Shown: in pieces, positions 44,720 through 55,632 of the stretch
Position numbering within the stretch: the stretch's first letter is position 1
Layout of the letters: each line of letters starts with the position of its first letter
Source of the DNA: Eutreptiella sp. 'Long Island Sound 2002'
Taxonomy: Eukaryota > Euglenozoa > Euglenophyceae > Eutreptiales > Eutreptiaceae
DNA: 64,000 bases
Assembly: GCA_964036045.1 (NCBI GenBank)
Contig: OZ038382.1
Coordinates: 111,436,578-111,500,577, forward strand
Direction of reading: 5' to 3'
Notes under the pieces: generated by a model
Databases searched by the model: none
What the model saw: only the letters and a program-made list of their open reading frames with translations
Told to the model about the DNA's origin: nothing
Made by a program: the position numbers and the translations under genes

Positions 44720-47700
44720 TGACACGTTCCCGCCGGGAGCCTGGCCACGGGACGCTGCGGCGGACACGCAAAAGCAAGCAGGCAGGCAAAGCACTGCGCT
44801 CACAAGGGCATCCTCATGCTCGTGTCATGTGACAAAGCGTTTCAGGATCCTTGCCACTCTGAAACAAGGGAACAAACGTATGTACAGCAACACATCAGGA
44901 TATGTACACATGGGGTTAAGACTGGACTGGGGTAAGGGCATCACAGGACAATAGACACTCAGTCCCCACTCATATCCCAATCCCAGGTCTGACCCTCTCA
45001 GTGGCTGGCAGGGGCGGGGGCTCAAACACAACCCATGCCGTGCCCAGTCCGGACCCTGAAACCCTGCCAATGGGGGAGGGTGTCCCGCCCAGCCACAGGC
45101 GAGTTCCAGGGAACCAAGGGGCTCAAAGGCCAAACTGCAGTGGCTCCCTATGCTCCCTCTACGGCAGGTCCCAACTTCTATCTGAGCTGGCGATAAAGCC
45201 CCGCCATTATCCCCTAGAAGTTGGTAGCTGAAAATGGGCCTTTTCAGCCCAGACTGATGTTAGCTCGAAAAAATCCAAAATTGACCTCTCGTCTGGACCT
45301 GCCAGAGGTAGGGACGAGACAATTGACCCTCTGCCCTTAGAGTACAATCTCCTTGGCGCCCTCACCCAACCTGGTTCCCTCTGAGCTCCCGGCATCAGGG
45401 GGCCAGGGGTTCGTCAAGTGGGGTCATGATGCCAAAATCATCAAAATTGGAGTCATTTCCAGGCGTGACTCGCCCGGCCAGGGCAAGGCCAATGGCTCAC
45501 AGGGTGGGAGGCAGGACCCAGGACCTATATCTAAGTGAACGACTTGAAATTAGGTCCGGGCTCCCTGTCGGCATAGAGATATGGGGCCGCCAATTGACCA
45601 CACGGGGGGCTAAAATTGGGGTCCCAAAAAGGGGGTCATTTTGCCTGCTCAAAATGAGCAAAAATCGAAGGTGTCCCCGATAGTGCACCTCCACGCTGGC
45701 TTAGAGATCAGATCCGCCATTCCATATGCCATCCACTGGGAGTCCAACAAAGACTTCCATGCACTTGGCCCTCAAAGATATCCATGCCAATCGGCGTGGT
45801 GACAATCCAAATTGGGTCCACAACTGCCAAAATGGCAAAATTGGTCGTCTCGGTCGACCGTCCAGGGTAGGAAACCTTGGCGATATTGACGCGTCAAGCC
45901 TTGATTCACAACCCTTGATCTCCCCTTTGGTCCCATGCCCTGAGTCATGGCTTGCTGTCACACTGGCTGCTTGCTGTTGGTCGAGGGGATGAACACACGG
46001 ATGGGGCAGAAAGCAGCATGCGGTGCTGAGGGGGAGATCATGGATCGCACCAAAAGTTGAATAACTCCCGACGAGCCAGAGGAGCAAATACAACACTCAA
46101 TGGTGTTCAACCCTTGGTCATATGCTACAATATTCGCCCTTCATTTCTGGCTAGATCCCGGGCCCCAGGGAGATATGGTAGTTCCAATATGGTACACAAT
46201 GGCAAAAGCAGGGAAATTTGGCCAAAATGGCCCACACTCATGATTCCATATCACCATGGCCGAGGCGAGGATCCTTTCAACCAAAGATGCTATAGACACA
46301 GGGGACTCACGTCCCAATATATGCCACTTGCCAACCGTCATGGTCGCCTCTAGCTATTTTCCCCATTGGAGGGAAAGTGACACACAAATGGGGCAGAATG
46401 GCAACATACCCCAAATTGGGTGACTTACAACTCTCCCTTCGAGAGGAGAGGCCACATGGGGAAACACCCCATTCGATGCGGGTTTATGTGCCCTCTCCGA
46501 ATTGCCCTTACCCTTGGCTAAGTGGCGCACGCAACCTCGGGCCGGACATTAAGGGGGAGATGGGGTTTCTGGCCATTCTGGGCAAAACGGCCAAAATTCA
46601 CCAAAAAGTGGTCACTCGAAAAATCGTATCTCGGTATCACAAAAGAAAGGAGCCTCGGGCTTTTGCATGGATGCAAACCAAAGCTTTGCTTCCCTTTTGC
46701 AACAAGGGTTGAGGTTCAAAGCATAATGGAATCATTTTTGACACCTCAATCCTTGAAGCACACTATTTATGGGAAAAAGTGCATATATATCGGCCATATT
46801 GGTATGTACATATCTTTGGGTCATCGAGGAGCACAAATATGAGTAAACATTCTTGGAGTAGGCCCATAGTAGGTGCCCCCAAATATGCACACTATGGTTA
46901 GATTGTCTCCGCCCACTTGTGTCGTTAGTGCTTGCTTATGAGCGCGTGTGCAAAGAGGCAGTATGGCACGCGTGCTCACAAGGCGGCATCATAAAAAATA
47001 GAAGACAAGGTTGTAAAAATCAACCAAGCCATCCACGACGTACTTGGTTGTCTTTACTTTACATAATGCATTGGTTCAAGGCTCAACTCCCCATAGGCTT
47101 CGAGTACGAGCCTCCGGGGTTTGGCCATTTTGGCCTAATTTGCAACCAAAATTTGCCCTTTTTCAAAAAATGAGTTTTGGTACGCATTGAATTGCGTGGA
47201 GCCATCGTTGAGTTGGCTCGAAGAACGGGAATGGCCTAGGGCTTTTGGTCTTGTGAGCTTTTTGTTGGGTTATTAACGTTCAAGCTCAGAAGGCCACAAA
47301 GTTAGCGTTTGCGCACGCAAACGACTTTGGTTTCCGAAACCCATAGGCTGCCTAAAACATCCCTCTTGCCCTCTTCCCTATTCAAAGTGACACGCCCATG
47401 TGAAAGGGGCATGGATGAAAGGCATAGGGGGGGAATGTAGGGTTCTGTCCGAACTCATGGTACTTGAGAACCATGAGTTCGAGCGATTGACGGAAAAGCT
47501 TGCGCGCTGATTTTCTCCCAGACTCAACGGCGAAAAATTCTGCTGAACACACCAGATGAAAGTACAAGTAAAATCCTCTAGATCCAGCACTTGAGTTCCT
47601 TTAGACCCTCAAAGGTACTCGAGAAAAATCCGTCACAAAACTCGCCACGCAGAAGCGACGAATGCGCGCGAACAGGCGACAACAGGCGGCAATTTCACGA

Positions 47701-47934
47701 CAATTAGAAATCGCGGTAGAAATCAGGTATTCCACCGACTTCCGACCGAAAATCGCCCAAGACAATAAAATTATGGTAATTCTACATCGATTTATTGGTT
47801 AGAAATCGGATTGCAGATTTCGCGGATTAGAGAACAGGGATATCCCGCTGACAGCCGGTGTCGAAGGCTTTCACACGAGTGTGACGGCTCACAGGCCTCC
47901 GGGCCATGGGCCATAGGTTCTGAGTACCGCTTCA
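44720..47934 (-). repeat. E2 5' LTR (3215 bp)
   Basis: It starts TGACACGTTCCCG and ends GTACCGCTTCA on the plus strand, followed by GTAC (47935-47938). It is a direct repeat of 30386-33571 with roughly three to five percent differences by eye plus small indels. On the element strand it begins TGAAGCGGTAC. Confidence 0.95.
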
Positions 47935-47938
47935 GTAC

Positions 47939-49625
47939 CCCCAGACCACCGAGCACACGTAGCCTGAACTCCAACGCCCACGGCGACGTGGACATTCACT
48001 AACGAGCGAGCAGACCCAGACAGCGTGGCCATGGAGTACGACCACTGCGACCCACACCGCGCAGGACCTCATGAGGCACCCATGCGCCCCATACAGCACA
48101 AATGCCCCACCCTCCGCGGCGACAAAGACGACAAGGAACGGCGACAGACCATCACGTGCCAGAAATTTGACCCCAATACGGGATACCTCTTCCACCTGAT
48201 GTACGTGTATTCCGCCCAGGGGCGCCCGGACAGAGGCCTCCTCCGCCTCACCCCGCGAGCCCAGGTCATCATCACCCAGGGGATAGGCGTCTATGCAGCG
48301 CCGCTACTGCAACCCACACAAATCACCACCAGAACCGCCGGAGGGAAACCCGTCTACGTCTATCACCCCACGGCAATTGCCCGCCTACCCATACCCAGCG
48401 ACACCGACATCATCTACTTCACTGACGCATCCGGCACCCAGCAACGCACCCCCACAGTCGGTTGCGCCATCGTACGCATCAGCCGGCGCGCAGACGGCCT
48501 CCACGTGGAACACCACACCGGGGCCACCATCCTTGGGGGGTCCTCCCATGGCGAACTGCGCACCCTGGCAGACGCCGTCACCGCCACACCACCACCCGCA
48601 ACGATCCAGCCCCACAACATCTCGGTAGTCGTGGACGCCATGGTCGACATCCACCTCACCAGGCGCCTCGCGGACATGCCCCTCCTCAGGGCGCTCGAAT
48701 CCGGCCTCACCACACAGGTGTTGGGACTATGGATGGCCTTCAGGGGCATGCACCCCAGGACGCCCTACACATCGTCAAACAGGAATCACACCGCTACACA
48801 TACGGCAACGGACGCGCAGACACGCATTCCAAATACCAGAGCATCAGCCACAGGCCAGGGCTCGAACATGTACGACTGGATACCCCACACCACAGCCACC
48901 TGCAACACCTACCCCCGATACCCTCGGCCACACAACCCCCCCAATGGATGCCCGAGGACGCGCCGTACACAGATCGAGACAAGCAGTACCACTACCCCAC
49001 ACCCATCCAGCAGCTGGCCACCACACTGGGCCACCCGGCGAACACCGAACTCCTCCAACGCCTCGAAGACTACGTCCACACCCCCCTCTACTACTCCGCC
49101 CTACGCCCGGACAGCCTCCCAGCACACCTACAAAACACCGCGACTCCACCTCGCCCTCGAACAGCTTCCCCTCCTCACCCGATACCACCAATGGTACGCA
49201 CGCCGCTTGATCCACGTCCCCGCAAAATACACCAAATGCATCTGTCGCGGACCACGGACCACTTCAAGGGGTGCCCCCTGTACCGAGGACTAGACACCCT
49301 CACAGACTGGAACCCAACCCACAGCATCGCACAGCACGCCGGATGGCCGACGCGGTCCCTGGCAACGGAGCAACTCGCCACTGTCCTCAAGCAGACGGAG
49401 GTACTCGAGGCGGTCCGCAGGGGACTCGTTCCCACAGCCGTCTACACCTTGCTACGCACCCACGCGGAGGACCCCCAAGCCACGGCGGCGCACATGCAAC
49501 GGACGGCCATTACCAAGACAGCGGAGCAGCTCACACACCGCACCCACAGGTACCTGCAGCATGCAGCAACCCTACCCCAAACAGACCAAGCCCACCTCCT
49601 CAAACTCCTGTTCTACCAACCATGA
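47939..49625 (+). pseudogene. LINE ORF, part 2: RNase H and CCHC finger
   Basis: The frame continues from the RT part at 30385 once E2 is removed. An in-frame TGA stands at 47965-47967. The RNase H domain has IIYFTDASG near 48413, SHGELRTLADAV near 48540, VVVDAMVDIH near 48630 and the HxxGNGRAD-type end near 48800, so the catalytic D, E, D and D positions are visible. The frame changes near 48750, then near 49130 and 49250. The segments in between are clearly coding (LALEQLPLLTRYHQWYARRL). They lead into a zinc-finger-like CICR…DHFKGC element and a helical C-terminus ending KLLFYQP and TGA. RNase H after RT is known in several LINE clades. The copy is inactive. Confidence 0.85.
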
Positions 49626-49727
49626 GAACCTACCCCGTGACACACCAACACGGGACCCCCACCACGCCTACACACCATCCACCGAGCACAACACTGGCAC
49701 GGCACACACGGGCACCACAGGCACCAC

Positions 49728-50564
49728 ATGCACGCCCACCAGCATGCGCGCGCCGCCAGCCCCCATCCCCCCACGCCACCGTCCGTCCACAGGTACGACC
49801 AGCCGCCAGCCACCGCATGCCCCCACTGCGTACGCCAGCGGCTACCACAGACGGCCCTACCCTGCAACCCAGACCACTGGGTCTGCCTGGGGGCCGCGCA
49901 CCGCCTCACCCACTGCCCCCACTGCGGGGACCTCAACCCCCACCACCGCGAGCGGCCCGCGGCCCCAGCCGCACCTCCCCCCGCCAGCCACCCGAGCTTC
50001 TTCGGGCCACTCACCGACACCCTCCGGGACCACCTGGGAGGGTACTACGTGGCGGACGCGGCGGACCACGCATGGACCATAGCCGTGGCCACTGGCAGCG
50101 CATCCCTGCCCCCCCACAGCCCACCCTTGCGCCACAGCGGGGGCGGCTTGAACGTGGCGGCCCGCCATGTCCTCCTCGCCATATACCTCCACCACCGTGA
50201 CCTACACCTCCCAGACCCACAGCTACCGGCCTCCCAAGCAGCAGCCCTGACGCCAGAAGCGTGGGCGGACACGGCACCAGAGGAGATAGCAGCCTACCTC
50301 CGAATCACTTGCCGCCGGTTCAACACCGCCCTCGGCCGACGGAAAGGAACACCCTACCCACTCGGCGCACTCCTCTACCCAGCACACCACCCCCACCCCA
50401 CGCAGCTGAGGCCCCCGGAGGGCTGGGCGTCCTTTCGGGATGCCGGCCTGGCCCTCCGACAAGGCCACCGCCACGCGAATGGGCCTCACGGACCAGCCGC
50501 CTACGTCAGAAGCCGCGAGGCGCGCCTCCGAGAGGCGCACCGCTGGCACACCTGCTCCCCGTAG
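49728..50564 (+). CDS. Unassigned ORF A with Cys/His-rich motif
   Basis: An open frame of 278 codons lies downstream of the LINE RT-RNase H frame. After a low-complexity Pro/His start it has a Cys/His cluster (ACPHCVRQRLP, then PDHWVCLG, then HCPHCGDLNPHH), which could bind zinc. A folded-looking domain of about 180 residues follows, with GGYYVADAADHAWTIAVA and a helical APEEIAAYLRITCRRFNTAL. I do not recognise the family. The frame could start earlier, and overlapping frames are also open because of the C-rich composition. The normal residue mix of its second half argues that this frame is, or was, coding. It stops at TAG. Confidence 0.5.
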   Translation: MHAHQHARAASPHPPTPPSVHRYDQPPATACPHCVRQRLPQTALPCNPDHWVCLGAAHRLTHCPHCGDLNPHHRERPAAPAAPPPASHPSFFGPLTDTLRDHLGGYYVADAADHAWTIAVATGSASLPPHSPPLRHSGGGLNVAARHVLLAIYLHHRDLHLPDPQLPASQAAALTPEAWADTAPEEIAAYLRITCRRFNTALGRRKGTPYPLGALLYPAHHPHPTQLRPPEGWASFRDAGLALRQGHRHANGPHGPAAYVRSREARLREAHRWHTCSP

Positions 50565-52000
50565 CCCCCACGGGGACAGGAGGGCCAACCCGCCCCCGAC
50601 AGCCACCAGGCCAAGAAGACCAAGACAGGTCAGGAGGCCCGCCAGCGCGCCCGCCAGCGGGGCGCGACACCCCGACCAGGGCCCGGGTCCAGCCACACTG
50701 CACCACCCCACGCCCAGACCCCCGGGGCACACCAACAGCACCGCCCCCACCAGCGCCCACCACCACCACCGTACCGCAGCACCCAAACCCTGCAGCCCAG
50801 TCAGCCACCACCGCCCGCACACGTCCACACCATGCCAGGACCACCATACGCGCAGAGCCAGGGGACATGGCACCACCAACACCACCACCACGCCCCCGTC
50901 CCTCCCAACCCCTACCCCCTGATGCCCCAATACTACAGCGACCCCCACCAGCTACATCCCCACGACGCCGCAGCACAACCAGGCCCCACGAACCACCCAC
51001 CCCACATGGCACACATCACCGCACCACACCATCACATATTCTACCACCACCAGCCCCCACCACCACACCCACCAACGCCGGGGTACCACACACAACCAGC
51101 ACACCCTCAACACCACCACCACGCGGTCCAGCACCACCCGCCGCCCCCACTACACCGGCCCACGACACACGAGCCACGGTACACCCCCATGGACCCGCGG
51201 GGAGCCGCGCACGGACACCAGCAACACCAGGACCTAGTAGGAGCGCCCCACCACCACCAGCAGTCCCCCCACCCACACCCCATACCAGCGAGCACCATGC
51301 ACCAGCAGCCACCCATAACATACGGACCACAGCCCCACCTGGTAGCCCATGCGGCCGCCTCCCACCCACACCACGGCACCACAACCTGCCAGCAACCGCA
51401 AGGACCGCACGGCGCACACACGCAACACCCACACGACCCACAAGAGCGCCCAGACCCACAGCCAGCACAACACCCACCCCCGCCCCCCCCACCACCAACA
51501 GTGCCACCCCCACACGACCCCCCCCAGCCCCCCCCCCGAGACCAGGCCACGGACGCAACACAGGGCAGCCAGCACCAGCCTATTGATGTCGATGCCCCCG
51601 CCGACACACGCCACCGCGAGTCCCCCCTCCCGCGACCGCCACAAGAAACCCGATCACCGGACCCCAGGCGCGACAACGACGACCACCCCCCCCGACCAAG
51701 ACCACCCCCCCATCACACCCCGCACCACCAGCCGCTGCACCAGCCGAACCCTACGCCCTACACAACTCCGCAGCGGTATGGCAGCACCTCCGGGGACTCG
51801 GGGACCATGAGGTGCTGCGCCTCCACACCTCCAGCACCACCCAGCGCATCCGGGCGATCACCCTGGTCCAGGCGGCCACCCTGGGGGAAGGCGTCCGAGA
51901 CTTCCTCTTCGACGCCTTCCTCCACGTTGCCCGACACCACCGCCCCCCACGCCCCACCCCAGACGGCGAGAGCCCGCCCCCCACGGGGAACTGAGTCTGG
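50565..52000 (+). other. His/Pro/Thr-rich low-complexity tract
   Basis: The plus strand is built of CAC, CCA and CCC-like triplets, so all three frames remain open for long stretches. Frames 50261-51586 and 50832-52031 are the longest. Translations are His-Pro-Gln or Thr-Pro repeats with no domain. The frame 50832-52031 gives a His/Pro/Gln-rich chain that could be a disordered linker joined to ORF B, but the code frame is ambiguous. No other features are seen. Confidence 0.45.
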
Positions 52001-52816
52001 GTGCCCCCCATCAACTGGGGACGACACCTAGTCGGACACCACGTGCCGGAGCGGGAGAACACCCAGGGCCGCACCCGCTACCGCGACCCCAACATGGCCC
52101 ACACCCCACCCAGCGCCACCCCCAGCAACACCAAAGAGTTGGAGCGGGAAACATGGGTAGCTCGGATGGCCTCCCTGAGCAACTTCGGGCACCCCGTCCC
52201 GGGGGACATCCCCACCCCCGACGACCGGCAGCCAGCCCCCTCCACGTACATGACTCTCATGTACAATCTGCACTACACCCTCTCCACCACCCACTACCAC
52301 GCACCAACTGACCACTGGGTGGTGCACGGCACCGACGCCCCCCCCTCGCACAACCCAGGCCTCGACACGTACGCCACGGGGGACGAGTCGGACGACCCCC
52401 ACATCTGGGGCACATGGGAACGCACATCCCTGGACACGCTGCTCTCCATCCGCAGCGGCAGCCAGGGCCTTGGTAGGGCGATGTATTGCCTTGCCAAGTG
52501 GACCCAACGGACCTGGGGGATCCCCACGGACCGGTGGCTGTGGAGGGTCACGCTGCGCCCCCAGCAGAGGGAAGCCCCCCTGAACTGCAGAGGACCCACT
52601 CCCCCACGCCCCACCACCCTACAGCTCTGCCTGTACATGGTGGCAGCCCGCCTCATGGCGCTGCTGTGGCCGGGCCCAGACACCCCCACCCAAAACTACC
52701 CCCAACTCACGGAGGAGGACATGCCCGGCATCCAGCGATGCTTCTTCCGCACCCTCGACTACCTCCAGCAAACACACCCGCACGTCCTGGAGCAAGTATG
52801 GACACCCCCCGGGTAA
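52001..52816 (+). CDS. Unassigned ORF B (271 codons)
   Basis: This open frame has balanced amino-acid composition unlike the low-complexity tract before it. The N-terminus is polar (KELERETWVARMASL). The middle has aromatic-rich segments (YMTLMYNLHYTLSTTHYH, then HIWGTWERTSLDTLLSIRSG), and the C-terminal half is helical (AMYCLAKWTQRTWGIPTDRW, LQLCLYMVAARLMALLWPG). No known domain is recognised. It may be a second protein of the LINE or an ORF of another element. It ends in TAA with no overlap to the next frame. Confidence 0.5.
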   Translation: MPPINWGRHLVGHHVPERENTQGRTRYRDPNMAHTPPSATPSNTKELERETWVARMASLSNFGHPVPGDIPTPDDRQPAPSTYMTLMYNLHYTLSTTHYHAPTDHWVVHGTDAPPSHNPGLDTYATGDESDDPHIWGTWERTSLDTLLSIRSGSQGLGRAMYCLAKWTQRTWGIPTDRWLWRVTLRPQQREAPLNCRGPTPPRPTTLQLCLYMVAARLMALLWPGPDTPTQNYPQLTEEDMPGIQRCFFRTLDYLQQTHPHVLEQVWTPPG

Positions 52817-53594
52817 CCCACATGCCCGCACAGCCGAGACAACGCCACCACACCAGCACCAGCGCGCACAGGTCACCGGGGAAGGCGCGCGCACACGCCC
52901 GGTGCCCGAACCCGCAGCCTCGCTCTCGCTACTTGCACGACCCAGCATCCTACGCCCGCCCCCGAAGCCCAGGGCTCCCCACCGTCTCCCACAGCCCTCT
53001 CCTCCGCCTCCGACTCCACAACCTCCACCACCACAAACACCTCATCCACCACCACCACCATGTCCTCATCCGGCACTCCACCCCCTAAGCCACGGGGGAA
53101 ACCTCCCAAACGGGCCCCCAAAACCCGTCCCCACCCCGAGCAACCCCGCCGCCGCCAAGGCCCACGCCACGACGAGGCCCGCACCCGCAACCCAGCAGAG
53201 ACCCAATACCGCCGCCAAACAGCCACCCTAATCCGTCAGCGCGCCACGACCGCAACCCGCAGCCAAGCCCAAACCCAAGCCCAAGCCCGACGCCACGACG
53301 GCAGCGCGAGCCCGACCCCCCGAGGACGTCCTCTATGACATTCGGCCCCAGCCGTCCCAGGCCCGGAGGCAGCAGCACCCAGCACGGCGCCCCCCCGCCG
53401 TCACCGACGCCGCCGCCACCACCTTCATGGCGGAGCGCGCCGCGGCCGAAGCACGACGCACCTTGTCCTGTCACCTCTCAAAACCCGCACCCCAGGCCCA
53501 CGGACCACCCCCGACCGGACCAAATCGACGCCACGGTCCACCAGCAGCGTCCCCACCCCCCTACCAACACTCCATGTCAGCCCACTAACAGCAC
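52817..53594 (+). other. Pro/Arg-rich GC-rich spacer
   Basis: Sequence between ORFs B and C with several overlapping open frames (for example 53060-53338), all Pro/Arg/Thr/Ala-rich with no motif. I cannot tell a coding frame from compositional openness. Confidence 0.35.
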
Positions 53595-54272
53595 ATGCCC
53601 CGCTACCGCCGCCACCGCGAGTCCCAACCCAACCCCGAGGCGGAGACCGTGCGCGCATACCCGCAAGTCCGCATCCGCCTGTGCCCCCACTCCCCGCGCA
53701 CCCCCACGGAACAGGACTACGAGGAATCCCCCAGGCCCTCCACCGCCACCAGTCCCCACGACCCCATCACGCCCACCCACGCCCACTCCTCCGCCCAAGA
53801 CCGCGGCCCCGCCCAGGGACAGTGGTGGCAGCGCTGGACCCAAACGCAGCTCTGGGAGCTGCGAAAGTGGGTCCGGACAGAGCCCTCCCTCGAGGGCCTG
53901 GTCCACCGGCCCCGCAAGGGGTCGGTGGAGAACAGCCGCCTGCAGCCAGAGGGGGGGTGGATGCCGCAGGCCGCATGAGAAGCCATGCTGGCCGATGCGC
54001 TCCACCCCCTGGGAGTCCACCCCCGCAACCTCCCCGCGCCCCAGGACCACCCGTATGTCCTCAAGCGCCTGCGGGAGACCCTCCAGGAGACGCAGCGAGA
54101 CGGCATCCGCCTGTGGGACATCACCCAAAGCCCAACCCCGCACACACACACCCCCTCGCCGCCCCACAAGCGCCGGCGCACCGACGCCAGCGGCACCCAC
54201 AGCACCCCAGGAGCCCAGCGCGCCACAGAACACGACGCGCCTGACCCCCCAGCCAGCGGCGCCGCCACCTAA
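53595..54272 (+). pseudogene. Unassigned ORF C, split by an in-frame TGA
   Basis: The frame runs 53595-53978, is stopped by TGA at 53976-53978, and continues in the same frame to TAA at 54272. The joined product would be about 225 residues. It has an acidic/Pro-rich start, a Trp-rich segment (GQWWQRWTQTQLWELRKWVR), and a helical stretch on either side of the stop (MLADALHPLGVHP, YVLKRLRETLQETQRDGIRL). A short basic patch, PHKRRRTD, resembles a nuclear localisation signal. I do not recognise the family. Continuity across the TGA suggests CGA to TGA decay of a once intact gene. Confidence 0.5.
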
Positions 54273-54917
54273 CCCCGTTGCCCAACCAGCCCAACCAGCC
54301 ACCACCGCGGGGTGCCACACCAGGCCCCGCCCGGAAGACACCAAACAAACCGGAAGCCGAAGGACGCCAACGCACACGCCAACGGGCACCGCTACGCCCA
54401 ATGACACCGAACCCAATCCGCAACCGTCACAACCGCCTAACCCAGCCAAAGCCCAAACACAAATCCAACCCGAGCCACACCCCAAAACCGCTAACCCTTG
54501 ACTCCTAACCAGGCCCGCCGAGGGAGCAACGTAGCCACAGCCCACACCCACAGCCCACACGACCACCTGACCAGCCAGCACGTAAAGCAAAGAGGCACCT
54601 AACCAAACCCACCCTGACCAATACCCGTGTACATCAGGACGCGCGAGCCGCACCCCTGGGGCGCGGCCGCCAAAGCACCGACATCACACGCCAGAGAACA
54701 CTACACTATTGCACCACTGCACCAGTTGCCCATGCTTGTGCCTGCAGTGTACGCGCGCCCCCTTCTTTGAAAAAAATTTAAAAAAAAAGTGTTTTGTCTA
54801 TTTTTTCCGAAAAAAAAAAAGAGACCAGAAGGCACGAAAAAAGAAGAAAAAATAGGGGGGGAGGAAGAGATACACAACCACCAATGGCACACGCACACCG
54901 CACACAGCGCGCAAGCC
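54273..54917. other. Non-coding stretch with A/T homopolymer block
   Basis: GC-rich non-coding sequence is followed at about 54765-54860 by a block of A- and T-runs (for example A9 and T6) and a G-run, very different from the surroundings. It could be an internal poly-A-like tail, in which case the LINE might end here and 54870-56203 be something else. No gene is seen. Confidence 0.4.
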
Positions 54918-55632
54918 CGTGAACAGGCGCCACCTGGGCCAGGACACCGCGCACGCACAAGCACCAAGGACAACAAAGGGATGGGACACCACGGCCAGGC
55001 ACACCGGTGAACAGGAGCCTAATGGCCCAGGACATCGCACACACAAAGCAGCACACCAAGCGGACACACCGGTGAACAGGAGCCAAGTGACCCAGGACAC
55101 CCCAGAAACAACACAACACACCGAGCGGGCGCACCGGTGAACAGGAGCCAAATGGCCCAGGACACCGCACACACAACACGACGAACCACGCGAGCACACC
55201 GGTGAACAGGAGCCAAGTGGCCCAGGACACCGCAGACGCAACGCAACGCACCGAGCGGGCACACCGCTGAACAGGAGCCAAGTGGCCCAGGACACCGCAC
55301 ACACAAAGCAGCACACCAAACGGACACACCGGTGAACAGGAGCCAAGTGACCCAGGACACCCCACACACAACACAACACCCCGAGCGGGCGCACCGGTGA
55401 ACAGGAGTCAAGTGGGCCAGGACACCGCACACGCAACACGACAAACCACGCGAGCACACCGGTGAACAGGACCCAAGTGGCCCAGGACACCGCACAAGCA
55501 AAGCAACGCACCGAACGGGCGCACCGATGAACAGGAGCCAAGTGGCCCTGGACACCGCAAACGCAACGCATTGCACCCAGCGGGCACACCGGTGAACAGG
55601 GGCCAAGTGGCCCAGGACACCGCACACACGTA
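54918..55632. repeat. 65-bp minisatellite, 10 units plus a partial, with a 4-unit higher-order pattern
   Basis: The landmark GGTGAACAGGAGCC recurs at 55006 and then every 65 bp exactly (55071, 55136, 55201, 55266, 55331, 55396, 55461, 55526, 55591), with no indel across ten units. An imperfect unit precedes it at about 54918. Units 1-4 and 5-8 match in order by diagnostic bases, for example GTGACCC…ACACCCCA only in units 2 and 6, giving a 260-bp higher-order repeat. Because the repeat lacks stops on the minus strand, long Cys/Pro/Gly-rich frames appear there and are not taken as genes. Confidence 0.95.

Larger units (their letters stand above)
30386..47934 (-). mobile_element. E2: 17.5-kb chromodomain Ty3/gypsy retrotransposon, minus strand
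   Basis: Two directly repeated LTRs of about 3.2 kb (30386-33571 and 44720-47934, TG…CA on the plus strand) enclose 11.1 kb. In the minus direction the order is 5' LTR, an extra 264-codon ORF, gag, protease, RT, RNase H, integrase, chromodomain and 3' LTR. Pol is homologous to E1 throughout. The LTR start on its own strand, TGAAGCGG, matches the E1 LTR start, TGAAGCCGG. LTR divergence of a few percent plus several frameshifts and stops indicate an older, inactive copy. It is inserted in the LINE with a GTAC duplication. No TGG primer-site motif adjoins the 5' LTR. Confidence 0.95.

Noticed and set aside
50261-51586. 441-codon Pro/Thr/Arg-rich frame as a gene
   Set aside because: It overlaps ORF A and the His-rich frame. 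The C-rich composition removes stops in all plus-strand phases, and ORF A has the more protein-like composition.
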